A DNA stretch of 64,000 nt from Azadirachta indica (GCA_022749755.1 CM040443.1:15453744-15517743); one strand, 5' to 3'; numbered from the stretch's first letter, positions 36,891 to 48,008 are shown. Program-made: numbers and translations. The notes: generated by a model from the letters alone, not told the origin.

Positions 36891-37463
36891 GATTAAGGCA
36901 TTTCTAACATTTAGATCTATCATATGTACTGTGAAATCTGAAACAAAATTGATATATACAGGACCATTACATAGAGAGGTTTCTACACAACTTAATAAGG
37001 AATCTATAAATTTTAGATGCTTTTTATCTCTTATAGTAATAAGGACTGAATTATTAAGTCCTTCCCTAGTTAATGGTTTTATTGCGACCTGTAATAACCC
37101 TAAATGTAAATACCCAAATTCTTCTCTTTATTCTTCTATAAACGTTTCGGGTAATAGATGAAATTCCATTGTGTCCTGGGTTATTGGACAGGTTTTTTCT
37201 ACTGTCTTTATAACATAGTTTTACTTTAATTGAAAATTGCTAGTGTTATAAGCTCTAGAAGCCTTTAAGGCTGGGATGTTCCAATTATGATCAATATCTT
37301 CGATAACCATTAATTGCTTATTCTTTGATCGGTTTTCATCATATTTTTCAAAAGACTTAGAAATTCTAGTAGACAGACTTCTAAGTAAAGAACTCATCTT
37401 CACTAGAATGAGAAATCTCAAGACTATGTTTTGTCTAAAACACCTTAAATGCTCTCTTGGCAA
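36891..37463 (-). pseudogene. pararetrovirus B movement protein, N-terminal part
   Basis: An open piece 37,463-37,221 contains MSSLLRSLSTRISKSFEKYD and IPALKASRAYNTSNFQL. After a stop the frame continues with GLLQVAIKPLTREGL near 37,090, the same 30K signature as virus A. LCNGPVYINF follows. The ATG at about 37,397 is the likelier start; the first Met of the open frame is farther upstream. The primer-binding site lies about 215-290 bp upstream. Confidence 0.8.
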
Positions 37464-37677
37464 AACAGGCTAAACACGACAGACAGCTAGTAAGAGTTTT
37501 TGCAAAAGTTGTCTTAAGACAACAGTCTTATCTATTAAAACTCCTAGTATTCTTTAAGAGATGAGCCTCCACCAAAATAACCTTTAAACGTTGTGCTTTC
37601 TGATTTGCCAAATCAGTCTATGCTGCAGGCAAAGAGCATACTCACAACTTAGTTCTATCTCTTTGGTCTTGTCACTA

Positions 37678-37689
37678 GCTCTGATACCA
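37678..37689 (-). promoter_or_regulatory. tRNA-Met primer-binding site, virus B
   Basis: The minus strand reads TGGTATCAGAGC, a perfect match to the caulimovirid primer-binding site, followed by TAGTGAC. It lies between the intergenic region and the movement protein. Confidence 0.85.
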
Positions 37690-38100
37690 ATTCACAACAG
37701 GATCAATTTAATAGCTAATTTTTAAGCTATTAGTTCTTTTGAAAATAGTTTCTCAATAAAATTGAAATTATGCAAATAATAATAAATGTTGATATGAAAG
37801 AAACAGTATAAAGAGAGAGCATAAAACTTACATTCAAGGTCTGAAAGTTTACAAATCTAGATGAGTACACAAAAGTTGAAATATTACAAGCACATTCAGA
37901 GTACACCTTTTTCTAAATAAAACTTAGGAAACTTAAACAATGCCTTTCTAAGCATACATACTTCCTTTTATAATGATATCCTTTGCAACTTGACTAAATT
38001 GTTAAAGAGTTAAATGATTAAAGTGGATTATGAATTATTGCCATGGTTTTTTCAGGGTTATGGGCCCTGACAGTGACTAAAGGCCAATAATTAGATTCTT
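37690..38100 (-). promoter_or_regulatory. pararetrovirus B intergenic region
   Basis: Non-coding viral segment between ORF2 and the primer-binding site. A TATA box reads TATAAAA on the minus strand (37,976-37,982). The same segment recurs inverted at 40,391-40,781 with its own TATAAAA (40,577-40,583). Confidence 0.75.
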
Positions 38101-39152
38101 CTTACCTACCCTCATCATTCAGGGCTTTGAGAATAGCCAACCAAGACAATGTCCCCACAATTACTGCTATTTGAGTCATCTCTGTACCATCTCACCTCTT
38201 TTCCCAAAGCTAGCTCTTTAGTAATTTTTCCTTTACCCTTTGAGGGTCCTTGTTGTGAATTATTTTTCTTCAATAATTCTAGTTGTTCAGAAATCTTATT
38301 CAAATTGATTTCTTCTACTTGTAATTGGGCCATTAACTTGCCAACCTTATATTCTGAGCTATCTCCTGTACCTTTTTTTATGTTAAAATCTTTTTTATTT
38401 TCAAAGAGTTTTTATTTTTAAATACACTTCAATTATGTATATATATTCAAATTTATCCAACCATTTACCATACTTACTTTAAGTAATTTTGGTGAAAAAT
38501 TAGTACCAGTATTGGAGTCAAAATTACGTTTGTAGCCCCATTTAAGTATCCATGGGATTGAATACTAGGCCATGAAATAAATTAAAGTTTGAACTTCTCC
38601 ATTAAAGCTATTAAGCTCATAGAAAATTTCAAACGATTTTCTTAGTTATGAAGGAAGACAGTTAACAAAAGGGTCCCAAATCCTAAACCAATAAATAAAC
38701 CAATTTGGAAAAGGTTTAGGCCAATCTATTAGGGTAAACTTTAAAAATTAGGAATGCGAGAACTTTGAGTTCTGATAAAAGAAGAATTGATCCCATGCAG
38801 TCATGTAATCAAAATAAGTATAATAAGTGGGAAAACTTCTGTGTTTGTGGATGCCTTTAGGTTTAAACAGATCTCCCCATTCTTCTTGACTAATAAGCTT
38901 CAAAATTCTTAAGGTAAAAAATAGTACCTCTTTGACATTTCTCATTTTATTATTAATTTTAAAGACCCTGTCTCAATTAAGATTGGTTCATAAAAGTCCC
39001 TATTTTTAGAGTAAAGATCTTGACTAAAATGATTGTTAAGGTATATACTTATGGCTTCTTCAGTAGTAAGGTGAAGATGACGGTCTTCTAAAACTTGCAC
39101 TCTGAAGATGCAAACTTCTTCATATGGAGTTTTATCTTTTAACTCCTTTTTT
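38101..39152 (-). pseudogene. pararetrovirus B ORF2 (function unknown)
   Basis: Homologue of virus A ORF2. The N-terminal part near 39,100-38,960 contains KNRDFYEPILIETGSLKL, comparable to the KNRRFYKLILIDTKSVEI block of virus A. Then come YYTYFDYMTAWDQFFFYQN (open piece 38,945-38,748) and a Trp/Phe-rich middle part. The C-terminal part (38,333-38,115) has a Lys-rich tract. Stops and frameshifts break it. The function is unknown, but conservation in two viruses argues that it was a real gene. Confidence 0.75.
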
Positions 39153-39572
39153 TGTTTTGATGGAGAAAATCGTTTGAAAATTTATATGAGCTTAATAACT
39201 CTAAAGGAGAAGTTAAAGCTTTAATTTATTTTATGACCCAGTATTTAATCCTATGGATACTTAAATAGGGCTACAAACTTAATTTTGAGCCAAATACTGG
39301 TACTAATTTTTTACCAAAGTTATTTAAAGTAAATATGCTAAAATGGTTGGACAAATTTGAATGTATACACTTAATAAGAAGTGTATTTAAAAACAAAAAA
39401 TTCTTTGAAAATAAAGAAGATTTTGACCTAAAAGAAGGTACAGGAGACAGCTCATAAGATAAGGTTAGCAAGCTAATGGCCCAATACTAAAGAGTTAGTT
39501 TTGGAAAAAGAGGCGAGATGGTACAGAGATGACTCAAATAGTAGTAGCTTTGGGGACATTATCTTGGTTAGC
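39153..39572 (+). pseudogene. inverted copy of virus B ORF2 C-terminal part
   Basis: Reverse-complement partner of about 38,130-38,650, for example AGAAAATCGTTTGAAA near 39,166 against 38,630. It forms the right arm of a second palindrome with a spacer of about 0.5 kb. The arm is interrupted at 39,573 by a solo LTR and resumes at 40,391. Confidence 0.8.
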
Positions 39573-40390
39573 TGATGTGAACCTCGCCAATGATGTGACA
39601 AAACCTAATACTAAATGTGAAATTGAATCTTGCGAACAATGTGACAAAACAAAAAATTAACGTGATAATAAACCTTATCAACAATATGATAGAAACCAGA
39701 CACCAAATGTAATACGAAACACAAAGATTTTCAAGACACACGTTTGTTGAGCCTTGACCCATAAACTAACAAGATAAGAATCAAGAATTATAATTGTTTG
39801 AAGACGCCATACCAAGAATCTCAAGAATCACTAAAAAATCAATGTGATAAATCTACTTATTGAACGTCACAATAATATAATTTTTGATAAGTTCATAAGT
39901 TTTTAAAAGAAGTAAAAAAAAAAAAAATTTATTTCTCATTGAAAAAAATATTTGAGAACCTATGTTTTGAATTTCAATACAATGTTAGCCTCATATAAAT
40001 AGGTTAATAAAAATTTTAAATAAAATAAAAATAAAAATCCAAAATTAAGTAGAAATAGAAAATCTCAATTTAATAGAAATCCTAAATTAAAGAGAAAAAC
40101 TATAGTACCAATCTAATTAAGAAATATAAAATAATAATTCTAAACAAATTAGAAAACTTATTCTATATTAAATAAGTAATTTTCAAAAGCGCAAATTATC
40201 CATATGGCAATAGGATTTAGTAGCGTAGAAATATTTTATTTTTCTTCTTACAATCCACTTGGTCATGCATTTAACCCATCTCTTATAATTTGCCCCACTT
40301 GTAAAGTTTAATGGATTATGTGAATGTTACTCTTGAGTCCCTCCAAGTTCTTTTTCTTATATGTGCGATTGTGCAGCTTTATTCGCATCA
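39573..40390. mobile_element. solo LTR, 818 bp
   Basis: It starts TGATGTGAACC and ends TTCGCATCA, giving TGATG/CATCA inverted termini. The flanks TTAGC (39,568-39,572) and TCGGC (40,391-40,395) each differ by one transition from TTGGC found at the uninterrupted site in the other palindrome arm (near 38,135). This supports a 5-bp target duplication. It holds no coding sequence. Confidence 0.85.
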
Positions 40391-40781
40391 TCGGCTATTC
40401 TCAAAGCCTTGAATGATGAGGGTAGGCAAAAGGAATCTAATTTTTGCCCTTTAGTCACTATCAGGACTCATAACCCAGAAAAAACTGTGGCAATATTTCA
40501 TAATTCACTTTAATCATTTAGCTTTTTAATAATTTACTCAAGTTGTCTTTTCCTTTAAAATTGTAAAGGCTCTCATTATAAAAGGAGGTATCTATACTTA
40601 GAAAGGCGTCGTTTAAGTTTTCTAAGTTTTATTTAGAAAAGGGTGTGCTCTGAGTGTGCTTGTAATATCTCAACTTTTGTATGCTCATCTAGATTGGTAA
40701 AGTTTTAGACTATGAATATAAGTTTTATGCTTTCTCTTTATACTCTTTCTTTCATATCAGTATTTATTATTATTTGCATTG
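40391..40781 (+). promoter_or_regulatory. inverted copy of virus B intergenic region
   Basis: Continuation of the palindrome arm after the solo LTR. It contains TATAAAA (40,577-40,583) and ends at TTATTATTTGCAT, where it joins an unrelated part of virus B. Confidence 0.8.
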
Positions 40782-41523
40782 TTGAGGCTGAAGAAATTTT
40801 ATCGATAAATTTAAGATAGAAGTTTCTATTCTTATTATTTGTTTCCCCAGGCTTTCAAGATAAAGATTAGTAAAATTATTTTGTTTGACTACATGGTTTA
40901 ACTGTGAAGTAACTACTGGCTTTTTAAAGTTGAAATACTACAAGCACATACAGAGCACACCCTTTTCTAAATAAAACTTAGAAAACTTAAACAAATGCCT
41001 TCCTAAGCACATACTGCTCTTTTTATAATGAGAGCGCTTACAACTTGTAAAGGAAAAGACAACTTGACTAAATTATTAAAGTGGATTTTGAATTATTGCC
41101 GCAATTATTCTGATAATCCATCAAAACTCCATTCTACTATTGATTTACCATAATAATTTGCCCTAACAAGATAATCCTTCTCTTTTATTCGAAGGTTTAC
41201 TAGTGTGGGCTTTTTATAAAATGAATTTGTGGTATAAATGGGTTCAGGTTTTTTTGATTGAAACTTTATTTATTTAAGGATCATCTAGGTCCATAATCTT
41301 TTTAAGAGATTACTCTAATTTATCAATTTCATTATCAGACAAATTATTAATGTCTACTGTTAAGACATTAATATTTTTCTTAGCTTCTCAAACATTTAAG
41401 TCTCCTAACTTGCTAAGTAAATTCTTTAAAATTCACTATCATCAGTTTTTTTAAACTGAAAGCTTAATGGTGGTTTATGAAATGCTATTTTAACTTGCCT
41501 TTAGATTTAAACACTTTTGAGGA
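40782..41523 (-). pseudogene. scrambled virus B fragments
   Basis: Three pieces are joined out of order, all oriented like the minus-strand copy. 40,782-40,930 matches 35,862-36,012. 40,931-41,104 matches the intergenic region 37,874-38,048. 41,105-41,523 matches 35,457-35,870. None is an open gene. Confidence 0.8.
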
Positions 41524-41543
41524 TGTTTTATTTCTTAATAAAA

Positions 41544-41857
41544 GTTAAATTTTGTCAGAATTAATAATTTAATTTTTATTTGTATTTTATGATTTTTAAC
41601 GTTAAATTACATCTTATTATTAATTTATAAATAATTTATTTATTATTTATAGATAAATTTATAATATTATTTAATATTTATTACTAAATTAAATTTTTAA
41701 TCTTTATAAAATTTTTTATTAATATAATTTTGTATAAGGGTAGTAAAGTAATTTCACTTGTTAGTTTAAGGCTATTAAAGTTAATTTTTTGTTATAATCT
41801 CAATGTATTGTCACATAACACTATAAATTGCTTTTGAAGAATTGTGACGTAATTGAA
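41544..41857. repeat. right copy of the 0.36-kb direct repeat
   Basis: Matches 18,249-18,607 in the same orientation, with about 40 bp missing. A stretch of about 20 bp that I cannot place in virus or repeat (about 41,523-41,543) separates it from viral sequence. The host TIR element continues to its right end. Confidence 0.85.
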
Positions 41858-41889
41858 AGGGTGGGTAAATTACTAATTGTGGTAAAAAA

Positions 41890-41985
41890 TTAAAGGGTTT
41901 TAGTAATGGAAGTAATGTTAAAGGGGTGATAGGATATTTGTCAAACAATAAGGAATAATGAGGTATTAGGCAAAAGAATGAGGGA
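41890..41985. repeat. right terminal inverted repeat of the 24.4-kb block
   Basis: Diverged reverse complement of 17,571-17,670, with GAAGTAATGTTA, AGGATATTTGTC and GAGGTATTAGGC in the expected reverse order. Confidence 0.7.
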
Positions 41986-42840
41986 GTGTGGTTTTTCTTT
42001 TATTACAAAAGATCTAAATTTTGGAATTTTAACAATAGAGTTCTTTAAACATTTTAGAAGGTTAAATTGTCCAAATATCTTTATTTTGTTTTAATGATTT
42101 TTTATCTTATTTCTTTATAACATAATTTTAAAATTTTTTTATTAAAATAATTATTTAATTTTTTCTAAAAGTTATTTGTAAGAACTAAACATTAACAAAC
42201 TTTTTTTAAAAATTTTACTTATAAAAGTCATACTGATAGAATGTCCACTTTAATAAAATTCTACTTAAAAATAGTTATACTCAATGAATCTTTGGTAAGC
42301 TTGAACTAGAACAATTAGAGGTATTTCATGTAGTGACTGCAATTTATTCAGTTACACCATGAACTGGGTTAAGTAAAAATGACATAAATAATAAATTCGT
42401 CGTATTTGTGTTGCTTATTTAATAAAGAAGTTGTGTTTATATTTAAAATTTTAATTTATCAATTTGTTTAAGATATAATTAATTAAATGAATAAATGTTT
42501 GAATTCATTTATAATTCTTTTAATTTGTATTTCTTGTTTATTAAATGAATTTCATTTGTCTTGTTTATTACTCATCTATATAGACTTTGATAGTTTTTTT
42601 TTTTAAGGTAGTATTATATTTAATTTTAAAATCAATTAAATTTTATGTTAAAATCAAATGAATGGAATTCTTGTCAAATTGTGTTTAATTTAAATCATTT
42701 AAAAATTTCAATATTTCAGATCATATTTTAAAAAAAATTTATTGAATTATATAAAATTCGAAGGGAAATTTAAAAAATGTTCAACAGTAACTTTTATTTT
42801 TAAAACTATTCAAAAAATTAAATTTTGGATGATTTTTGTG
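41986..42840. other. AT-rich spacer, nothing recognised
   Basis: Low-complexity AT-rich sequence with no open frame of note and no repeat partner that I can see in the window. Confidence 0.6.
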
Positions 42841-43640
42841 AGAAAATATAAGTTAGACATGTGGCAGTACGTAAGTGCACAAACTGTTAGTCGACTTTTT
42901 TCGAAACAATCCACTTATGAAAAAATCCTCCTGATGGTGCATTTCAGCAAAGAAGGGATATTAGCTTAGATTATGACAGGAAGTTATGACAGGAAGTTCG
43001 CATATGGGATGTCACATGGTCCGTACTTAATGGCCTATAAGAAAAGGACAAAATGTGTGATCCCTACTCTATTAAATTTCAAAAATTAGGTGATTTAGTC
43101 TTAAATGCTCTAATATTTTAATATTAAACATTTTAAGCCAATTGCCAAAATGGGAATCCACTTGGAACTGGTAGATTGACAATAATAGGTAGGCCCTTTG
43201 ACGGGGGGGAATAGGTTAGCTCCTAGGTAGCTGACTGCAAGTTTTGCCTGACACTTACAGCTTTTTGGGAGCACAAATATGAGTCAATCAACTGGCAACA
43301 TACGTTAGGGAGCAGATAAGTTAATATTCATCATGAATAAGGGCGGGACATGTTGTGGGCAATCTTGAATAATGTCATGGAGCCAATCATTATTTGCCAC
43401 GTGTTTTAGGTTTTGACTTACAGGCAAATGTTCAAAATTGTTTGATTGTTGGAAGAGGAAAAAAAGGGATTCAAGACAACTAATCTTGGTCAATCACTAT
43501 CAAGAAAAGGTCCCATATAAATTTTTATTTTTCTCAACTTAAGGTATGTCTTTCTCTCTCTACTGTTTATGTCTTTTCATCACTCTCTAAAACAGAAAAA
43601 GAGCACACTCTATCTATTAGTCCATATATATTTTTTATGA
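42841..43640 (+). promoter_or_regulatory. caulimovirid C intergenic/promoter region, copy 1
   Basis: The first 370 bp (ACATGTGGCAGTACGTAAG onward) are inverted relative to about 48,229-48,590. Downstream, a TATA-like CCCATATAAATTTT at about 43,512 and a TC-rich leader follow. The TATA-leader part recurs near 44,460. I interpret this as the non-coding region of a third, badnavirus- or caulimovirus-like virus, because the adjacent reading frames are caulimovirid. The promoter role is inferred. Confidence 0.5.
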
Positions 43641-43659
43641 AGGGTGGACAAGTTTGAGT

Positions 43660-44200
43660 TCTGTTTGATTTTCTCAAAAATCAATCCTAAAATAACAAAA
43701 AGAGCACACTCTATTACTAGGCAAAAACAAGACAACATGACAAAGGACTAGACTTTTCCTTCTAAATCTATCTTATACAATACTAGGAGATTCTTATATA
43801 GACCTAAAAGAAATCTCACAATAGTAACACAACATTATATCTTTATCATTATACTATTACAAGATGCTTCTTTATTCCTAAGCAATCTCTTTTACAATTC
43901 ACTTCTATTTATACACTCTTTATATCATTGCATGTCTACCATCTGACAAGCGTACTTCCATTACATTATTGCTATGGGTCCTATGTAGGTCCTACACTCT
44001 AATATAGGTTTGCATTGTTTTAAACTTGCATCGATAAAGTTGTCGTACCAAGGAATTTGTGGTTGGTTGATTATGACATTGTCTTCATCCATTACAGGGA
44101 TTTTGTTGAGGGATTGTGGTTAAGGCCAATCTTTCCATTCATGTTGTGTCATTGGAGATCGCCTCACGTTGGTAATGTGACAATAGTAGGTATCAGCTTG
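43660..44200 (-). pseudogene. caulimovirid C coding fragment of unknown function
   Basis: Homologous and co-linear with 49,190-49,530. The minus-strand frame contains EWKDWP, PQSLNKIPVMDEDNV and QPQIPWYDNFIDASL. I do not recognise the domain. In the longer minus copy the block lies between the RNase H tail and the intergenic region, so it is probably the end of a polyprotein or a downstream ORF. Confidence 0.45.
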
Positions 44201-44279
44201 ACCTAGGCATGGACAAAAGAGCTTGTGGAAAACTGACAATAGACCCTAATAATAAAGGATAAGAAATAAGGTAATCCCA

Positions 44280-45050
44280 ACTCCTAATAATAATTTGAGA
44301 TGTGACAACTACTATTAGATAAAGTAATAGAAGCTAATTCTTATTTGTCACGTGTCCTAAAGTTTTATTTATTTTAAAATAAAAATAAAATATACAAATT
44401 TACTTAAAAATAAAAGGAGGGAAAAAGAAATTATGGCAACTTTTCTTGGCTAATGACAATCAAGGAAAGTCCCAATATAAATTCATGCTTTTCTCCATAT
44501 TGAAAGAGGTTTTTTTCTCTCTATTTTCAATCTTTTCTCAAAAACTCAAGAACCTTTTTTTTTTGCATGAGTCATGGCATTTTACTATTTTATTCTATTA
44601 TTTTCTACACATTGATGTTTTCCTCACTGCATTAACTCTCTTTGGTATTATTTGAGTGATTCCCATGGTTATTTACTTCTTCATTTGCCTTTCCATTTCA
44701 TTCCTCTTATGATATAAAAGAGAAGGCTATTTGAGCCATAAACATCCCCTCAAGGTGTTGACTTAAGCATCGCTTCTCCTTCTAACTATATATTCTGTTT
44801 TAGGTAGGATGACTTTCTAGAGTTAGGTGAAACACCTTAGTCGGGATTTGAAGTCAAGTGGGATTCAAGGCGAAAGGTTGTGTTGTGGTTCGTTTGGAAA
44901 CTTGTGAGGATGCGTGGTAGTGTTTGAAGGCTTCTTAAGAACTGAGTCGGGTGAAAATTGCTGAGCTCATATTGTTGATTAAGCGTTTATTGTCCATCTT
45001 GCAACAAAATCATCTTGTGTTCCTCCTTACCAGGGACTAAATTTTCCTAA
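44280..45050 (+). promoter_or_regulatory. caulimovirid C intergenic/promoter region, copy 2, and leader
   Basis: Repeats CACGTGTCCTAA and the CAATATAAATTCATGC TATA region (about 44,470-44,485) of copy 1, with a TC-rich stretch after it. The following 0.5 kb looks like an untranslated leader without coding signs. It joins RT sequence at about 45,050. Confidence 0.5.
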
Positions 45051-46180
45051 TCAATAACATTAAAGAAGAAGACAAGCATAAAACAGTCTTTGTAGTGTTT
45101 CATAGACACTACAAGTGGAATTTTATGCTTTTTGGATTAAAAAATGCTCTATTAGAATTTTACGACAAAATGGATGAGGTATACAAGCCTATATTGAAAT
45201 TCTGCTTGGTATACATTGATGATGCCTTAATCTTTAGCAAAACCAAGGAAGATCATGCTAAGTATCTTAAACAATTAAAGGAGCTTATATATAAGCATGG
45301 CTTAGCACTATCTAAATCAAAGTTGGAGATTGGACTCAATGAAATAGATTTCTTAGGATTACACTTTTAAAATAGGCAAATTTATCATCAACCATACATC
45401 ACTAAAAAAATATCTAAATTTCTTGATGAGTTGGCAAGATTATAGCAAAAATAACAATTTTTGGGAATTTTAATTATGCAACAAACCACGTTGAAAATCT
45501 TACACCAATGACAAGGCCGATCCCCAAACACTTAAGAAAAGTAAGACTACCTTGATCGGTAGAAGCTATAAAAGCTATCAAAGATTTAAAGCGACAATGT
45601 GAATCTCTTCCATCATTGAAAATTTTAGAGAATGGACAACTATCTTTCAAACAAATGCCAGTGATCATTAGTGGGGAGTAGTATTATTTGAAGATAAAGA
45701 TTACTATAGGAAAATTTATTACTGTAAACCTAGACAATTTTTTAAAATACAAGTCCTAGCTATTGTTAAAAGCATAAAGAAATTCCAATTCTTCCTCTCT
45801 CTATAATCATTTATGATCAAAACAGATTACAAATATCTTCAAGGGTTATTGAAGAGAAAAGAGGGAAAGATTCCAGATCCATAACAGCACAGCAGACAAA
45901 ATCACTTTCAAGGTTTAAGTTCTCTGTCAAGCATATAAAAGGTGAATACAATGTTATTGCAAATTTCCTCTTTAGGCTGCATTAAGTTATCATCATGGCT
46001 CAAGCTCCAAGATTCTTCAAGAAAATTTTCATAAAAAATAAAGCCTGAAAAATACTATAGAAGAAGAGAAGAATCCCTAAAATGGTTCTCATGGAGTTTT
46101 AACAAAAGATAAAAGACCTAGTGCTCAATGCACCAAACTATTTCTAGAAATTTGAGAAAACATGGGGACGAGTTTGGGGA
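45051..46180 (+). pseudogene. caulimovirid C reverse transcriptase, RNase H and C-terminal tail
   Basis: The open RT piece 45,095-45,370 contains HYKWNFMLFGLKNALLEF, then VYIDDALIFSKT (catalytic YIDD), then EIGLNEIDFLGL. Broken RNase H follows, with YKYLQGLLKRKEGKIPDP near 45,830-45,880 and KHIKGEYNVIANF near 45,930. A tail to about 46,180 has NAPNYF and TWGRVWGFG. This is closer to badnavirus/caulimovirus-type RT than to viruses A and B. Movement, coat and protease regions are absent in front of it. A Ty3/gypsy origin is possible but less likely. Confidence 0.7.
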
Positions 46181-46184
46181 TTTG

Positions 46185-47600
46185 GTCGCAATAGCGCTAA
46201 CTGAAAGGGCACTGGTCGTATCAAGTAGTAAAATGATAAGTACAACTATCGTTCTATGAGAATTAAAATTTAAAACCACCACTAAGTATTATAGTTTTGA
46301 AGGTCTAATTTTATCTAAGCAATTAAAATTAATTAATTGTAACGGCAAATAAAACTAAAACTCTATGAATAACTAACGAGAAATAGAAATTGAATTAAAG
46401 AGTTAGTAAAATAATGAAATATGTAAAGATAAACTACCTAGGATCTTGATTTCACTTATCTATCACTATGTTTCTCTTAATTGGCCATTATTAATATGTC
46501 TTAGTACAATTCAATAATCACAAGATTAAGACTAACTTTAATATCTCTCCCAAGCATAAATCAAGTCTTATGTATGACTAATCAAGTTAATATCCCTATC
46601 TAAATGTTAATTAGATTATATAGGTGTCAATTACCTCTCAGTTTTACAACTACCTAGATTGTATTTTCTTATTCTAATAAACGAATCAATCTTTCCCAAG
46701 AGTCAATTTATCCATCTTCAATTTAACTAATTCATTGATTAACAAATTAAAATGTGAGGCAAGGTAAACATAAATGAAATCAAACCATAATAACATTAAT
46801 AGCATGCCAATTGATTAAAACATAATTTAAATAAGTTATATCAAGACCCTAGATAAAAAAATCTAGCCAACCATTTCAAATATCAACACCAACATCATCA
46901 TGTATTCTATAATCTTTAAATCCAACAAATTAAACTTAAATAAAATACAAAATAAAAATTACAAGGTTTGATATACTGGACCGAAATGAAAGCTTCAATA
47001 ATTCTCCTCAAAGCCTTCTTCCAAAGCCTTTACTTGAATCAATTTACCTCTCTCTAAAATCCTTCCTTGTTCTTCCTCTTCTCTCACCCCAAAAACTTAA
47101 TTTTTCCTCACTTAACTAATTTTTCTTTTGGCGGATATCCATCCCAAAAACATATAAATCTAAAAGATACTTAAATCAAGCCATTAGTTGATGATCTCAT
47201 CGCTAAAAATCATCCAAAGACGTCCAGGAGGTGCAGAGGCTTAGTGGAGGCTCAATAAATGGCACGGCTCCGTGCTAACCTCTTGGCCAAATTGGCCTTC
47301 CTTTCCATAGGCATGAAGTGGCAGCGCCATGTTAGCAACTTGTAATCATCAACATTGATTCTTCACAACTTTTTTTGGTTTTTTTTTGGCTCCTATTTGT
47401 TTACAAATCAAAGATGCTTTTCTCTTTTTTTTTTCCGTTTTTATTTATTTTTATTTTATTTTATTTTGTTTTATTTTTTTAGTTTAGCCTAACTCTACTT
47501 TTTTACGTGAGCTCTTAATGCTTACCAAGCATGAGCTTTGGTTACTTAGCAAAAGTTTGGCTTGAACTTTTTATTTCTCACTCTTCACTATACTTTTTTA
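46185..47600 (-). mobile_element. Ty3/gypsy LTR-like sequence with possible primer-binding site
   Basis: Shares long co-linear blocks with 50,620-51,460, such as TTTCACTTATCTAT, CTAACCAAGT/CTAATCAAGT and AATATCCCTA. On the minus strand a TATA-like segment lies near 47,150, and a GAAGAGGAAG-rich start follows. Below 46,200 the minus strand has TAGCGCTATTGC, a possible decayed TGGCGCCGTTGC primer-binding site. The internal region that should follow is absent. Boundaries are approximate. Confidence 0.55.
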
Positions 47601-47675
47601 TGTGAGTTCTTTATCTTTTTTTTAGTTCAATGCATTGTAGAACAGTTGTATTTGGAACCAATCTTGGTACCTATG

Positions 47676-48008
47676 CTAAGGATACTTTCGGATTAGGTCC
47701 TTAAACCACTCCCATGCCTCATAGAAAGGATTAAAATCAAGTTGTCTAAATTGAGCAATCTTGCTTCTAAGTTGCGCAGTCTTTAACACTAGAAAGAACT
47801 TGGTGAGGAATTTTTGAGGTAGTTCTTCCCATATGCTTATACTTTTGGGTTGCAAAGATTGCAACCATCCTCTAGCCTTATCCCTCAAAGAGAATGAGAA
47901 TAGCCTTATACGAATTAAGTTTTGATCCATACCATTCATCTTCATAGTATTACAAATTTCTAAGAATGTAGCCAAATGGATAATGTGGTTTTCATGAGAC
48001 AAGCCCAT
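47676..48008 (-). pseudogene. Ty3/gypsy gag fragment
   Basis: A 110-codon open piece carries the retrotransposon gag core: NLIRIRLFSFSLRDKARGWL, then SIWEELPQKFLTKFF, RSKIAQFRQ and FYEAWEWFKDLIRKYP. The N-terminus and zinc knuckle are missing. The LTR-like repeat begins just downstream on the same strand, so most of the element between gag and LTR is deleted, or two elements are joined. Confidence 0.8.

Noticed and set aside
36503..37161. Plus-strand frames opposite virus B movement protein
   Set aside because: Antisense of recognisable viral coding sequence on the minus strand.
37730..37770. AATAAA on the plus strand near the virus B primer-binding site considered as the viral poly(A) signal
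   Set aside because: It lies on the wrong strand for the minus-oriented virus B copy.
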